The translations under genes were made by a program, and so were the position numbers. The notes beneath the pieces were generated by a model. The model was not told the origin of the DNA, ran no database searches, and saw nothing but the letters and a program-made list of their open reading frames with translations. 9,032 nt of DNA from Planctomycetaceae bacterium (GTDB lineage: Bacteria > Planctomycetota > Planctomycetia > Planctomycetales > Planctomycetaceae): the NCBI GenBank assembly GCA_015487825.1, contig WFOZ01000111.1, forward strand, positions 1-9,032, written 5' to 3'. Shown here piece by piece: positions 1 to 7,489 of the stretch (its first letter is position 1; each line of letters begins with the position of its first letter).

Positions 1-341
1 ATTATCTGAAAGCACAAAAAGTACGTCGGCTGATTCAGCAGGATTATTTCAACGCTTTTGAAAAGGCTGATCTGCTTATCGGGCCGGTTACTCCCGCTCC
101 CGCATTCAAAAAAGGAGAACTGATTGACGACCCTCTTGCGATGTACCTGGCAGATATTTTCACCATCGGTGCCAACCTCGCCGGCATCCCCGCGATGTCC
201 CTGCCGGGTGGTTTCAGCAAAGAAGGCTTACCGCTGGGAGTGCAACTGCTTGGCCCCGTGTTAGGCGAGGAGAAACTGTTACGAGCCGCCCGCATGTTAG
301 AACGGGAAAACTCCTGGCTCGAAAAAGTACCTGCTCTTTGA
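1..341 (+). CDS. gatA: Asp-tRNA(Asn)/Glu-tRNA(Gln) amidotransferase subunit A, C-terminal part
   Basis: This is the 3' end of a gene that begins before the window; the reading frame runs from base 3 to a TGA at 339-341 and gives about 112 residues. It resembles the C-terminus of GatA, the amidase-signature subunit of GatCAB, which amidates misacylated Glu-tRNA(Gln) or Asp-tRNA(Asn) in the cytoplasm. Typical family blocks are visible: 'DLLIGPVTPAPA', 'MYLADIFTIGANLAGIPAMSLP', and near the end 'LPLGVQLLGPVLGEEKLLRAA'. The catalytic Ser-Ser-Lys triad lies upstream and cannot be checked. Other amidase-signature enzymes share the fold, but the Y-x-A-D-x-F-T-x-x-A-N-L-A-G-x-P block and the LG-x-Q-L-x-G block favour GatA. 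The gene converges on the porin gene, and no strong terminator follows it; only a small TTAAGA/TCTTAA hairpin lies at 365-380. Confidence 0.9.
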   Translation, partial: YLKAQKVRRLIQQDYFNAFEKADLLIGPVTPAPAFKKGELIDDPLAMYLADIFTIGANLAGIPAMSLPGGFSKEGLPLGVQLLGPVLGEEKLLRAARMLERENSWLEKVPAL

Positions 342-648
342 GTGGTGCAGACTGTTTGCCGGAATTAAGATCGCTCTTAACAATAACTGTTCGACTTCAA
401 CTATATAAGCAGCCGTCCATCGATAAACGATATATGTTCCATTACAGAGAGAACGTAAGAACTGCGGCTGATTCTGATCGCTTTGCATAGTTTTTAATTA
501 AGGCTCAGTGGTGGGTGGCTGGAGACAAATTGTCGGAGGTGTTGCGAGCAAATGACGAGACGGCTGGTGACATTTTGCCCCCAGATGTAATGAGATGTCC
601 AGTCACTCTCCGCTTAGTAATTACGTTTTTAATTAAGTTAGTTTGATA
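342..648. other. Convergent intergenic region with a direct-repeat-bounded segment
   Basis: This 307-bp gap lies between the 3' ends of gatA and the porin gene. It contains a small hairpin just after gatA (TTAAGA-TCGC-TCTTAA, 365-380), a 12-bp direct repeat at 491-502 and 626-637, and between the repeats a less AT-rich stretch. That stretch holds a GACAA-A-TTGTC palindrome (524-534) and a bulged hairpin with arms at 564-573 and 595-602. I see no credible gene. No U-tract terminator was found for either neighbour. Confidence 0.6.
491..637. repeat. 12-bp direct repeats bounding a 123-bp segment
   Basis: TTTTTAATTAAG occurs at 491-502 and again, identically, at 626-637. The enclosed segment, 503-625, is less AT-rich than its flanks. 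The pair could be a long target-site duplication around a decayed insertion, or simply two AT-rich words in a gap. No matching terminal inverted repeats were found inside the pair, so its nature is undecided. Confidence 0.4.
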
Positions 649-2109
649 TTAGAAATCAATTTGAGCACGCATGGCAACAATATTTGTGTTGCTTCGAGGG
701 ATTGCAGTTCCATCCAGCAGAGAATAAATGTAATTAAACTGGAATTTAGTTCGCTTGTTGAGATACCAGTTTAACCCTAGTGTCGCGTTGGTCAGTCGGT
801 TCCCGGCGATATTTGCATCATCCAGATCAAGCCAGGATAGCTTGGCAGCAGTTTCCCACGCACCGGTACCACAACCCGGCTTAAACGGTTTGTTGGGAAC
901 AATGCGACCAAACACGCCTCCTTTTTTATTGTAAGGTCGAACTTCGCCAGTCAGAATGTAGGAAAGTTGAGCGTAGGCAGACTGAAAATTAGGCGATGAG
1001 CCACCCACCTGTTCGACATGAGCAAATCGCCATTCTGCCTGACCGGAAAGCGAACCTTTTCGGAACCCCGATTCCAGATTGACTAATTGAAAATTATTGG
1101 TTGGAATGACGTTGGTATCAGCAAAAAAAGGAATTGGATTGGAGGGATTTGTTGCTCCAGGTTGGAAAGATCCAAAAACTTCCGGCGTGTTTCTGAACCG
1201 GGAAGAATCGGTAGAAGGGTCGATGAAAGCGTAGTCAGCTCCAAAATGGACCAGCGATTTAGTTGCTTCGTCTTCATAAAGCAATGTTGTAATTCGAGAT
1301 GCCAGTGAAACCCCTCCGGCATCGCCAATATTTCCACCGAAAGGATCGGTTGGATAACGAAATGCCGAGACTGCCCATGTTGTTCCTGTCTGCTCGTAGG
1401 AATCATGTATTCCAATTCCTATTTGACGAAACGGTGCCAATGCAAAAGGTAAACCACGTTCCAGAAATGTCAGTTCTTTCACACTGGTTAATTCATCCAT
1501 GCCGAATGGCTGCCGCCATTGCCCAATTCGTAAATTTCCTAAAAGAGGCAAATCTTCAATTTCCATCCAGACATCCATGAAACTGGGACGACCGGGAAAA
1601 GCAAAATCAAACTCAACCAGATAACTGACATTATCCGCGACATGCCCTTTAGCCATCAGACGAGCTCTGCGAAAATCTGCTCCATCATCTGCATCTCCTA
1701 CTGTATTAATGCTTGTAGCAGATTGATTAAAACGGGCGGCATCGACCTGGATGAATCCCGAAATCTGAACTGTCGGAAATTCATCTTTCTGATTTCGCAA
1801 ATAAAAGCCGGCACTTTCTGTACAGTTTTCAGCGACGCATTGCTCGACGGAGAGTTGCTTCAACGCAGGCCGCCTGCCGTGCATTTCATAATAACCGGAA
1901 GAAATAACGGCCCTCTCCGATCGAAGTTGCTGCAACTCTGCTTCCAGTTGCTGGAATCGCATTTGAATTTGCTGTGCGGTCATTGAAGATTCATCAGTCG
2001 GAGAAGCATGAATCTCTGCTGCGGATGATTGCTGCTGGGCTGATAGAGAATTATTCAGTACACAAACCACGCAACTGAATACAATAAGCAAACCGGCTCG
2101 TGCGAGCAT
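649..2109 (-). CDS. Porin_O_P-type outer-membrane porin (OprO/OprP-like)
   Basis: The protein has 486 residues. Residues 1-24 look like a signal peptide (MLARAG, a hydrophobic core, then a likely cut after LSA, before QQQ). Residues 43-66 form a Gln/Leu/Glu-rich coiled coil, and a CX4C pair sits at 91-96. From about residue 112 ('TVQISGFIQVDAARF') the sequence matches the Porin_O_P pattern: 'FRRARLMAKGHVADNVSYLVEFDF', 'GNLRIGQWRQPFGMDEL', 'LPFALAPFRQIGIGI'. It ends in a terminal Phe after alternating strands ('MRAQIDF'), typical of outer-membrane beta-barrels. The likely role is passive uptake of anions or small solutes across the outer membrane. Phosphate selectivity is a family name and cannot be read from the sequence. 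The ATG is preceded by AGGA (plus-strand 2120-2123) at 10-nt spacing. The gene is divergent from the YdjY-domain gene. An N-terminal coiled coil ahead of the barrel may contact peptidoglycan or promote trimer formation (inference). Confidence 0.88.
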   Translation of the reverse strand: MLARAGLLIVFSCVVCVLNNSLSAQQQSSAAEIHASPTDESSMTAQQIQMRFQQLEAELQQLRSERAVISSGYYEMHGRRPALKQLSVEQCVAENCTESAGFYLRNQKDEFPTVQISGFIQVDAARFNQSATSINTVGDADDGADFRRARLMAKGHVADNVSYLVEFDFAFPGRPSFMDVWMEIEDLPLLGNLRIGQWRQPFGMDELTSVKELTFLERGLPFALAPFRQIGIGIHDSYEQTGTTWAVSAFRYPTDPFGGNIGDAGGVSLASRITTLLYEDEATKSLVHFGADYAFIDPSTDSSRFRNTPEVFGSFQPGATNPSNPIPFFADTNVIPTNNFQLVNLESGFRKGSLSGQAEWRFAHVEQVGGSSPNFQSAYAQLSYILTGEVRPYNKKGGVFGRIVPNKPFKPGCGTGAWETAAKLSWLDLDDANIAGNRLTNATLGLNWYLNKRTKFQFNYIYSLLDGTAIPRSNTNIVAMRAQIDF

Positions 2110-2454
2110 GGCATCGTCATCCTGCTATGATGTAAAAGAACATAGGGAGAAATCGGGAAACCCCGACACATTCTCCCATGAATCTGACCGTATAACCGGT
2201 AATATCGGAATAATCGTTAGTTATCTTTAATTCTCCAGCTGACAACGTATTTCTGTTATAAGAAGGGCCATATTCTGTCAGGATTCCTGTTTGGAACAAC
2301 CTTTCACAGACTCCAACATTAAGCCAGCTCTATTTTTCGAAGTTGCAGTAGCTGGAGGGTAGGAGAAATAAACAAGAAAGACTCATTGAAGTTATATCCT
2401 CTTTTTGAAATAATCTGAGCAGGCCTCCACATTAGCGAAACAAGGACCGAGTAA
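2110..2454. promoter_or_regulatory. Divergent promoter region between porin and YdjY-domain genes
   Basis: Both flanking genes start outward from this 345-bp gap, so it should hold their promoters. The rightward promoter is annotated separately. For the porin, a weak candidate on the minus strand is CTGACA (plus 2276-2281), a short 15-bp spacer, and TATAAC (plus 2255-2260); this would give a leader of about 140 nt. That leader includes a small TCGGG-AAAC-CCCGA hairpin (2153-2166). A CCAGCT/AGCTGG inverted repeat with a long loop (2324-2355) is weak. No gene in this gap is convincing. Confidence 0.45.
2386..2414 (+). promoter_or_regulatory. Sigma70-like promoter for the YdjY-domain gene
   Basis: TTGAAG at 2386-2391 (4/6 to the -35 consensus) is separated by exactly 17 bp from AATAAT at 2409-2414 (5/6 to the -10 consensus). 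Transcription would begin near 2421, giving a leader of about 34 nt. The ribosome binding site AAGGA follows at 2442-2446, 8 nt before the ATG at 2455. This is a sequence match only. Confidence 0.42.
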
Positions 2455-3399
2455 ATGAATCAGACTTTCCACAGAACAATTATCCTTGTTTTTATGATGG
2501 CAGCTATCTCTTTTCTTAGTGGTGGTACTTTTGCTGATGAAAAATCAAAAGAAACCAGGCAGGAAATACCGGCTGAATTTCGTAAGTTGACGAAACAGGC
2601 AGTACCGCTGAATGTACAGAAAACACTTTTCCTGGACCCGAAAGAAAAGTGTCTGTATTTGCAGGGTTCTGTCGTGCTGAATGCAGGGTTGCTGGAAATG
2701 CTTTGTTGCCGGGTACAAAGCAAGGAACACGAATCGATCATTGCAGTCAATTGCAAGGCATATCCAATTCATACCGGCCTGCTGGCATTGAAAGCCAAGC
2801 CAGGCAAGCCGGTTTCGTTTAATCCTGAATACCAGCCTCCCACAGGTGAAAAAATTGAAATCACCGTGATTTATATCAACAAACAGGGAAAGCTGATCCG
2901 CTCTGATGCCCACAAGTGGGTTCGCACCGCAACCAGACGCTACTTTTACACACCACTTGCCAGGCAACCTGTTGAACTTGTCATTCCTGAAGATTGTGAG
3001 ATGAAATACGACCGCAGACGGCGGGAACTTTTATACTATGGGACGCTCAGTTCCAAAGAGTTGAAACGCTTGCAAAAGCTTTCTCAAGATAAAAAATATC
3101 GTGATGCGTTGGAGAAAATATACAAGCAGTCTCAGCCCCGGTTGCTGAAAGCAGACTGGGTTTTTGCGGGAAGCCAACTTCAAAAGGACCCCCAAACGGG
3201 AGAACAACGCTATCTTGCAGAGGGAGGCGATTATATTTGTGTTGCCAATTTCGCTTCTGCAATGATTGACGTTGCAATTCCCAGTAGTGCTTCAGATGCC
3301 AATCGTGGATTCGAGGCAAATAGCGATTTGGTTCCTCCTCCCGGAACACTCGTTCTGCTGAAGTTACAAAGAGCAGTGGATTCAAAACGGGCAAAATAG
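2455..3399 (+). CDS. Secreted YdjY-domain protein (planctomycete type)
   Basis: The protein has 314 residues and no known biochemical role. Residues 1-27 form a signal peptide (basic start, hydrophobic core, likely cut after GTFA before DEK), so it is probably exported to the periplasm or cell surface. The body resembles the YdjY domain common in Planctomycetes. Recognisable blocks are 'GLLEMLCCRVQSKEHESI' (78-95), 'IHTGLLALKAKPGKPVSF' (105-122), 'PEYQPPTGEKIEI' (124-136), 'WVRTATRRYFYTPL' (155-168), 'KADWVFAGS' (232-240) and 'EGGDYICVANFASAMIDVAI' (256-275). The two adjacent Cys near residue 84-85 and the conserved His/Glu of 'KEHES' could bind a ligand or metal, but this is speculation. The ATG at 2455 is supported by AAGGA 8 nt upstream. 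The gene appears to be a single transcription unit, divergent from the porin and followed by a long gap. Confidence 0.82.
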   Translation: MNQTFHRTIILVFMMAAISFLSGGTFADEKSKETRQEIPAEFRKLTKQAVPLNVQKTLFLDPKEKCLYLQGSVVLNAGLLEMLCCRVQSKEHESIIAVNCKAYPIHTGLLALKAKPGKPVSFNPEYQPPTGEKIEITVIYINKQGKLIRSDAHKWVRTATRRYFYTPLARQPVELVIPEDCEMKYDRRRRELLYYGTLSSKELKRLQKLSQDKKYRDALEKIYKQSQPRLLKADWVFAGSQLQKDPQTGEQRYLAEGGDYICVANFASAMIDVAIPSSASDANRGFEANSDLVPPPGTLVLLKLQRAVDSKRAK

Positions 3400-3884
3400 A
3401 GCGACGAAGAACTATAGCCTTACTTTTCCGGTTTATGAAACTGGGGATTCTGCTCAAAGTTTTCTCAGCAATCTCAATAAAACTGATGCGCCAGTTTTCT
3501 GATCTGACGGTTAATACATGATTTTCTCATCTCATTGAGCCGAAAATAGAGAGTACGTCACGAAAGATAACCGTAGCCGATTCCGCAAGAAGCGAATCCG
3601 AAAAGGCTCTGCTTGTTGTCAAACCCCATCACCTGGTCATCAGATCAAAAACAGAGTATTCACTAACAGGGAAGACTTAAAAGAATACAGCTAATTCAGG
3701 CCGGAAAGCTGTCGGGATTCCAAAGAGTTTGTCATCGATTTTATTGTTGCGGTGCAGAGAAGATGATAAATGCCAATCCCCGTTTTCTGGGCTGATTTCG
3801 TATAAGAGACACATTGAATGTCACGGAGAGACATAGACTGTCTGATTTCTGATAGAGCCGGGTGCTAACTTGAGGATATTTCTC
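3400..3884. other. Long intergenic gap between YdjY-domain and DUF1571 genes
   Basis: This gap is 485 bp with no convincing gene on either strand. Two hairpins follow the YdjY-domain gene: CCGGTTT-ATG-AAACTGG (3428-3444, one G-U pair) and AAAACTG-ATGCGC-CAGTTTT (3479-3498). Either could be its 3' end structure, but neither has a clear U-tract. A TATAAG word at 3801-3806 has no good -35 partner, so the promoter for the downstream gene was not located. The rest shows no recognised RNA or repeat. Confidence 0.5.
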
Positions 3885-4874
3885 ATGATGAGAGAGTATC
3901 GATCTTCCAAACGTCAACCAGGAACACGCCAGCGAAATGTCGCCGCGGCTATGATCGCTGGAGGAGCGCTTGCATTTTGGTATTACAGTTACGAACCCGT
4001 CGCCGCCGAAGATAACCGCCCAACAAACCTCGCTTATGTTGAACAACACGATCTGTCTCACCTCCCGGTATCAGTCATTCAATCTCAGGTAGAATCACAA
4101 AAAGTCCCGGATCCCGGAGAAGCAGAGCCTCTCGCAGGTTCGACATCTGAGAAGATGACAGAACTCACAAACCGATATGCACTGCTTTACATGGTAAGTC
4201 AGTTGGAACGTGGTATTGAAAAGTTGAAAAAGTATGATAGCTATTCAGTTGTCTTTGAACGGCTGGAACGCATCAATGGTGAAATGCAGGATCAACAGGA
4301 AATCGAGTTAAAACTGCGCCACGCTCCTTTTTCTGTCTATATGAAATGGCGCACCGGCGACAAGGGACGACAATTACTTTTCTCTGAAAACGAGAACGAC
4401 GGGCGAATGCTCGTGAAACTGGGAGGGCTGAAAGGTCGCTTTCTGCCAACGATTAAACTGGACCCCAACGGGGATCGCGCCATGGCTGAATCCCGCCATT
4501 CGGTTGCACAGGCAGGGATTGCAAATCTGGCCAAGGAGATTATCCTGAATCGACAGAGAGATTTGAAATTGAAGCAGATGCCGTGTTGTACGATTAAGGA
4601 AAACGTGGAATACAATAAACGCCCCTGCACTCAGATTATCGTCGAATACTGTTCTGCTAAAGATTCCCCGGTATATCGCCGGACAATTACCATTATCGAT
4701 GACGAATTGCATATTCCTGTTTATGTGCGAAATTATACCTGGCCGACAGAAAATACCGTTGATATGGAAGAAGAAACACTCATTGAATGCTATTCATTCA
4801 AAGAACTTCATCTGGACGATCAACTGGCTGATGCAACTTGGAAAAAGAGCAATCCGGGATACCGTTTTCGGTAA
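3885..4874 (+). CDS. DUF1571 domain protein, predicted exported
   Basis: The chosen start is the ATG at 3885, because GAGGA at 3872-3876 sits 8 nt before it; a TTG at 3870 in the same frame overlaps that site and is less likely. The product has 329 residues. The first 18 or so are rich in Arg/Lys, followed by a hydrophobic stretch ('NVAAAMIAGGALAFWYYSY') ending near 'EPVAAED'. This is an unusually long n-region for a signal peptide and could be a signal anchor. Residues about 100-320 match the DUF1571 pattern: 'LYMVSQLERGIEKLKKYDSY', 'FERLERINGEMQDQQEIELK', 'RHAPFSVYMKW', 'GGLKGRFLPTIKLDPNGDRAM', 'RHSVAQAGIANL' and 'YVRNYTWP'. The family is frequent in Planctomycetes and its function is unknown. 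Single-gene unit, closed by a strong terminator. Confidence 0.82.
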   Translation: MMREYRSSKRQPGTRQRNVAAAMIAGGALAFWYYSYEPVAAEDNRPTNLAYVEQHDLSHLPVSVIQSQVESQKVPDPGEAEPLAGSTSEKMTELTNRYALLYMVSQLERGIEKLKKYDSYSVVFERLERINGEMQDQQEIELKLRHAPFSVYMKWRTGDKGRQLLFSENENDGRMLVKLGGLKGRFLPTIKLDPNGDRAMAESRHSVAQAGIANLAKEIILNRQRDLKLKQMPCCTIKENVEYNKRPCTQIIVEYCSAKDSPVYRRTITIIDDELHIPVYVRNYTWPTENTVDMEEETLIECYSFKELHLDDQLADATWKKSNPGYRFR

Positions 4875-4896
4875 TATCAGGTAACTTCAAAACAGC

Positions 4897-4928
4897 AACA
4901 GCCCACAGAATCTTTTCTGTGGGCTGTT
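4897..4928. terminator. Bidirectional rho-independent terminator between DUF1571 and MFS genes
   Basis: A perfect 14-bp stem, AACAGCCCACAGAA (4897-4910) with its complement at 4915-4928, closes a 4-nt TCTT loop. On the plus strand it ends in TTTTG starting 22 nt after the DUF1571 stop. On the minus strand it is followed by TGTTGCTGTTTTG, so it can also serve the MFS gene, whose stop lies 25 bp to the right. It fits the convergent arrangement. Confidence 0.88.
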
Positions 4929-4953
4929 TTGTTAGTAAAGTCCGGCGGGATAC

Positions 4954-6327
4954 TCACACGGCTCTCTGGGAGTGATGTAATATCTCTGGATCAATCTTGC
5001 GCCCGGTTGTTACTGCGTAAAAGAGTGTCACAACAGAAAAGCTGATCGCAGTAGTCGCAAACATGGCAGAGAAACCAATATGATCAATAATCCCTCCTAA
5101 TAGTGGGGCAGAGAGCAACCCTCCTAAATCCAGAAAACAGAGCAGTAACGTCGTGCCGGTTCCTCGAAATCGAACCGGGAATGTTTCGGTCCCTAAAGAA
5201 ACAACGCATGGAAACAGTAAAGCATGTGCAAACCCGCTACACATGGCCGGCATAATAAAGTGCCACTCCTGAGCAACAAAACAGAGCCAGAAGTGACCAA
5301 CAATATGCCCGAGCATACCAACGATAATCATGCGATGTCGTCCGTAAATTTTACTCGTGTGGCGGGTCATTACCCGTATTAAAAACGCGGTAACCGCGTA
5401 GGCCGTAAAATAGGTTCCTACACCTCGCAGTCCCATGGAAGTTGCGTATCGAGTTAAAAAAACCGTTGTACTTGTAAAACCCATCCCCATCATCATCGCA
5501 ACCAGCATGACGCCGCCCGGCCAGTATTTGAAAAGCAACGGGAAAGCAGAAGGAGTTTCGTGGCTTGTGGTATGCACATCTTTACGAGTAAGCCAGAAGA
5601 CAATCATCAGGTAAATGAACGCCAGCAAGGCTGCGGTACCAAACAGAATCCAGTATCGAAGCATCGAATCGGATGTGTTCGTTAAAATCAGATCCCCCAG
5701 TTGCGAGCCAACAATCATCCCCAGAAAACCGGAAGAGCCGAGGGAGCCAATCACTTCCGTTCTACGATGAGGTGGGACCTGATTCTGAATATGCGTTATC
5801 GAACAGGCAAACATGCCTCCAATTCCGAATATGAACAAGGCGCGTCCCAGATACATCGAAAAACCGAGTGACGGAATAAAAACCATCATCAGAATTCCAA
5901 TGATCATAATCATTGAAGTAATCAGCCATAGTGGCCGAACACCGAACCGGTCCATCCACTGACCTAGAAACAGCCGGCCAACCAAAGCACTGACCGCACC
6001 AATAGATACAATCATCCCCGCAACCTGCTGCGTTCCGCCAAGCAGATTGATCAATTCCGCAAAGCGAAATGTCATTGCATTGGCAGAAACCAACAGCAAA
6101 TTTGCAACATAAGCCCACCAGAAAACACGGTTATAAATTGTTGGCTCATGCCTGGATGGTTCCGGTAGCCCAGCCGTTGCCTCGGCAGTTACCGCTGTGC
6201 ACAGCGAAGCTTGTGGCACACTGATGCAGGCCTCACTTGCCGCCGATTCTGTTTCCGGTGAAACAGGTTCAGCAGGCGTGGGAGATTCAGTAGAAGGTTC
6301 TAACGTAGTTTTTTCCTGGCAAGACAT
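4954..6327 (-). CDS. MFS transporter with an extended N-terminal tail
   Basis: From the ATG at 6327 the product is 457 residues. An in-frame GTG at 6354 would add nine residues (MTISLSDYF); neither start has a clear ribosome binding site, and the ATG is preferred. Residues 1 to about 62 are rich in Pro, Glu, Ser, Thr and Ala and look disordered. About 12 membrane segments follow, starting with '[18 protein letters not shown]'. The MFS motif A is clear after TM2 ('[18 protein letters not shown]', about 117-134), with a weaker copy between TM8 and TM9 ('[12 protein letters not shown]'). A charged loop ('[19 protein letters not shown]') separates the two six-helix halves. Function: inner-membrane secondary transport. 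The substrate cannot be read; '[30 protein letters not shown]' resembles sugar/drug-efflux-type members. Convergent with DUF1571; 196-224 nt downstream of the permease, so probably a separate unit. Confidence 0.88.
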   Translation of the reverse strand: MSCQEKTTLEPSTESPTPAEPVSPETESAASEACISVPQASLCTAVTAEATAGLPEPSRHEPTIYNRVFWWAYVANLLLVSANAMTFRFAELINLLGGTQQVAGMIVSIGAVSALVGRLFLGQWMDRFGVRPLWLITSMIMIIGILMMVFIPSLGFSMYLGRALFIFGIGGMFACSITHIQNQVPPHRRTEVIGSLGSSGFLGMIVGSQLGDLILTNTSDSMLRYWILFGTAALLAFIYLMIVFWLTRKDVHTTSHETPSAFPLLFKYWPGGVMLVAMMMGMGFTSTTVFLTRYATSMGLRGVGTYFTAYAVTAFLIRVMTRHTSKIYGRHRMIIVGMLGHIVGHFWLCFVAQEWHFIMPAMCSGFAHALLFPCVVSLGTETFPVRFRGTGTTLLLCFLDLGGLLSAPLLGGIIDHIGFSAMFATTAISFSVVTLFYAVTTGRKIDPEILHHSQRAV

Positions 6328-6370
6328 AAAATAATCCGAGAGTGAAATGGTCACTCCAATTCAACAGTAT

Positions 6371-6453
6371 CAGGCAAGTCCGCAATATTAACTCGCGGGA
6401 AGTTCGGTATCTGATACCATCTGCCCCACAGGTTAATATTCCCGGATTGCCTG
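6371..6453. repeat. 83-bp imperfect palindrome upstream of the MFS gene
   Basis: The arms 6371-6411 and 6413-6453 mirror each other around T6412. Perfectly paired blocks are CAGGCAA/TTGCCTG (outer), AATATTAAC/GTTAATATT (6384-6392 with 6432-6440) and GGTATC/GATACC (6406-6418, central). Without gaps 28 of 41 arm positions pair, and one shift near TCCG adds more. It overlaps a second hairpin, GCCTGTT/AACAGGC (6449-6471). It could be a decayed fold-back element, a 3' end structure of the permease message, or an operator for the MFS gene, whose ATG lies 44 bp from its near edge. Confidence 0.6.
6406..6418. promoter_or_regulatory. Possible operator: GGTATC-T-GATACC palindrome
   Basis: This is a perfect 6-bp inverted repeat around a single T, 79 bp upstream of the MFS ATG. 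Its form suits a dimeric regulator. It is also the exact centre of the larger 83-bp palindrome, so it may instead be the tip of that structure. No regulator gene is nearby. Confidence 0.25.
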
Positions 6454-6550
6454 TTTCAGAAAATAACAGGCGGGAACAATATAGTGACGTCATTACGCCG
6501 CAGATGCAATTGCTGGGTGTATAGATCAATAAAGCTGCATGCTTTGTTGC

Positions 6551-7447
6551 TTAACCACCATATGCCCCGTATCTTTTCAGACCACGTTTCATCGCGATGC
6601 GGTTAGCGATGAGCAACCCTGCAACCCACATAAACTGGACACCGATTTCCCACCAAAGGTTCTCTGCCGGAATTTTTCCAAGATAAATTGCAACCGGAAA
6701 GTAAGCCAGATACTTAAACGGCAGGTAGTGAACCCAACAGGTAATCCAATAAGGCAGCCAGTCGAGAGGTATCATATGCCCCGAGAGGAAATAGTTGAAC
6801 ATCATATAGATAAACAGCAGGGAACTAACTTCCAGAAACCAGAATCCGATCAACCCAATCAGTGATTCCAGTAAAAATCCGATCAGAAAGCCGAACAACA
6901 GTGAGAGCAGAAACGCAGCCCAGACTTTTGCATCGGGAATTTCCGGAAAAAAGCTTCTACAAAGATAAAAAACTACCGCAAAAGGGAGAATTGCAGTCAG
7001 ATAATAGACTATTTTGTGGGCCAGACGCCGCCAGAACAGATAGCCAATCATATCCAGCGGTTGGGTCAGATACTTGTTGATGCTGCCATCTCGAATTTCT
7101 GCTGAGATCCCACTGGCAAGCCCCGGCATACTCGAAAACGCTCGGGCGATCATAACCAGCAGATAATAGGCAACCATATCCTGATACGTATATCCGTTAA
7201 GATCTGCGATTTCTCCACTTGTCCCAACTGCATACACCTGATACCAGAGAAAAACCTGGGTGATGATTGGCAGGAATCTGATAAATGTTGCAAAGAAAAA
7301 ATCTCCACGGTAAACAAGTCTTTCTTCCAGACTTGTTTTGAAGATAATCCCACCGGTATGTAGTGAAGCGCGCAGCGAGCCAACCACAGAGAAAATACTT
7401 CTTCGTCTGTTATCCGGTTCTAATTGTTGTCCAGCAGCTGCCTGCAT
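6551..7447 (-). CDS. ABC-2 type transporter permease (DUF990/COG4587-like)
   Basis: The protein has 298 residues and about six membrane segments. The N-terminal 30 residues are cytoplasmic, then '[31 protein letters not shown]' (39-69) matches the ABC-2 permease type that exports polymers or unknown solutes. The cytoplasmic coupling motif is visible ('[20 protein letters not shown]', 117-136), as are '[13 protein letters not shown]' (192-204) and '[12 protein letters not shown]' (221-232). Such permeases normally work with a second permease and an ABC ATPase encoded alongside. Here neither neighbour is one: the MFS gene lies downstream and the DUF1559 gene upstream. It must use a partner encoded elsewhere, or be the remnant of a split operon. 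The ATG at 7447 has no Shine-Dalgarno match; the 23 bp before it are AT-rich and end in the duplicated target of a MITE. No other early ATG exists in frame. Confidence 0.85.
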   Translation of the reverse strand: MQAAAGQQLEPDNRRRSIFSVVGSLRASLHTGGIIFKTSLEERLVYRGDFFFATFIRFLPIITQVFLWYQVYAVGTSGEIADLNGYTYQDMVAYYLLVMIARAFSSMPGLASGISAEIRDGSINKYLTQPLDMIGYLFWRRLAHKIVYYLTAILPFAVVFYLCRSFFPEIPDAKVWAAFLLSLLFGFLIGFLLESLIGLIGFWFLEVSSLLFIYMMFNYFLSGHMIPLDWLPYWITCWVHYLPFKYLAYFPVAIYLGKIPAENLWWEIGVQFMWVAGLLIANRIAMKRGLKRYGAYGG

Positions 7448-7489
7448 CGAATATTTTCAATTAAAAAAACGTAACTATTCAGCGTTGGC

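Noticed and set aside
382..397. Possible second copy of the MITE end (ATAACTGTTCGAC)
   Set aside because: It matches GTAACTATTCAGCG only loosely and has no partner end, so chance similarity is more likely.
504..572. 22-residue minus-strand mini-gene starting MSPAVSSFARN
   Set aside because: It is too short, lacks a Shine-Dalgarno, and lies within the direct-repeat-bounded segment that looks non-coding.
2117..2299. 60-codon minus-strand reading frame ahead of the porin gene
   Set aside because: No ribosome binding site stands out, there is no recognisable domain, and it covers the probable porin promoter and leader.
3870..3884. TTG start for the DUF1571 gene
   Set aside because: It would place the GAGGA ribosome binding site inside the coding region; that site is well spaced for the ATG at 3885.
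6485..6492. TGACGTCA perfect 8-bp palindrome
   Set aside because: An 8-bp palindrome occurs by chance often, it is not repeated nearby, and there is no regulator to tie it to.
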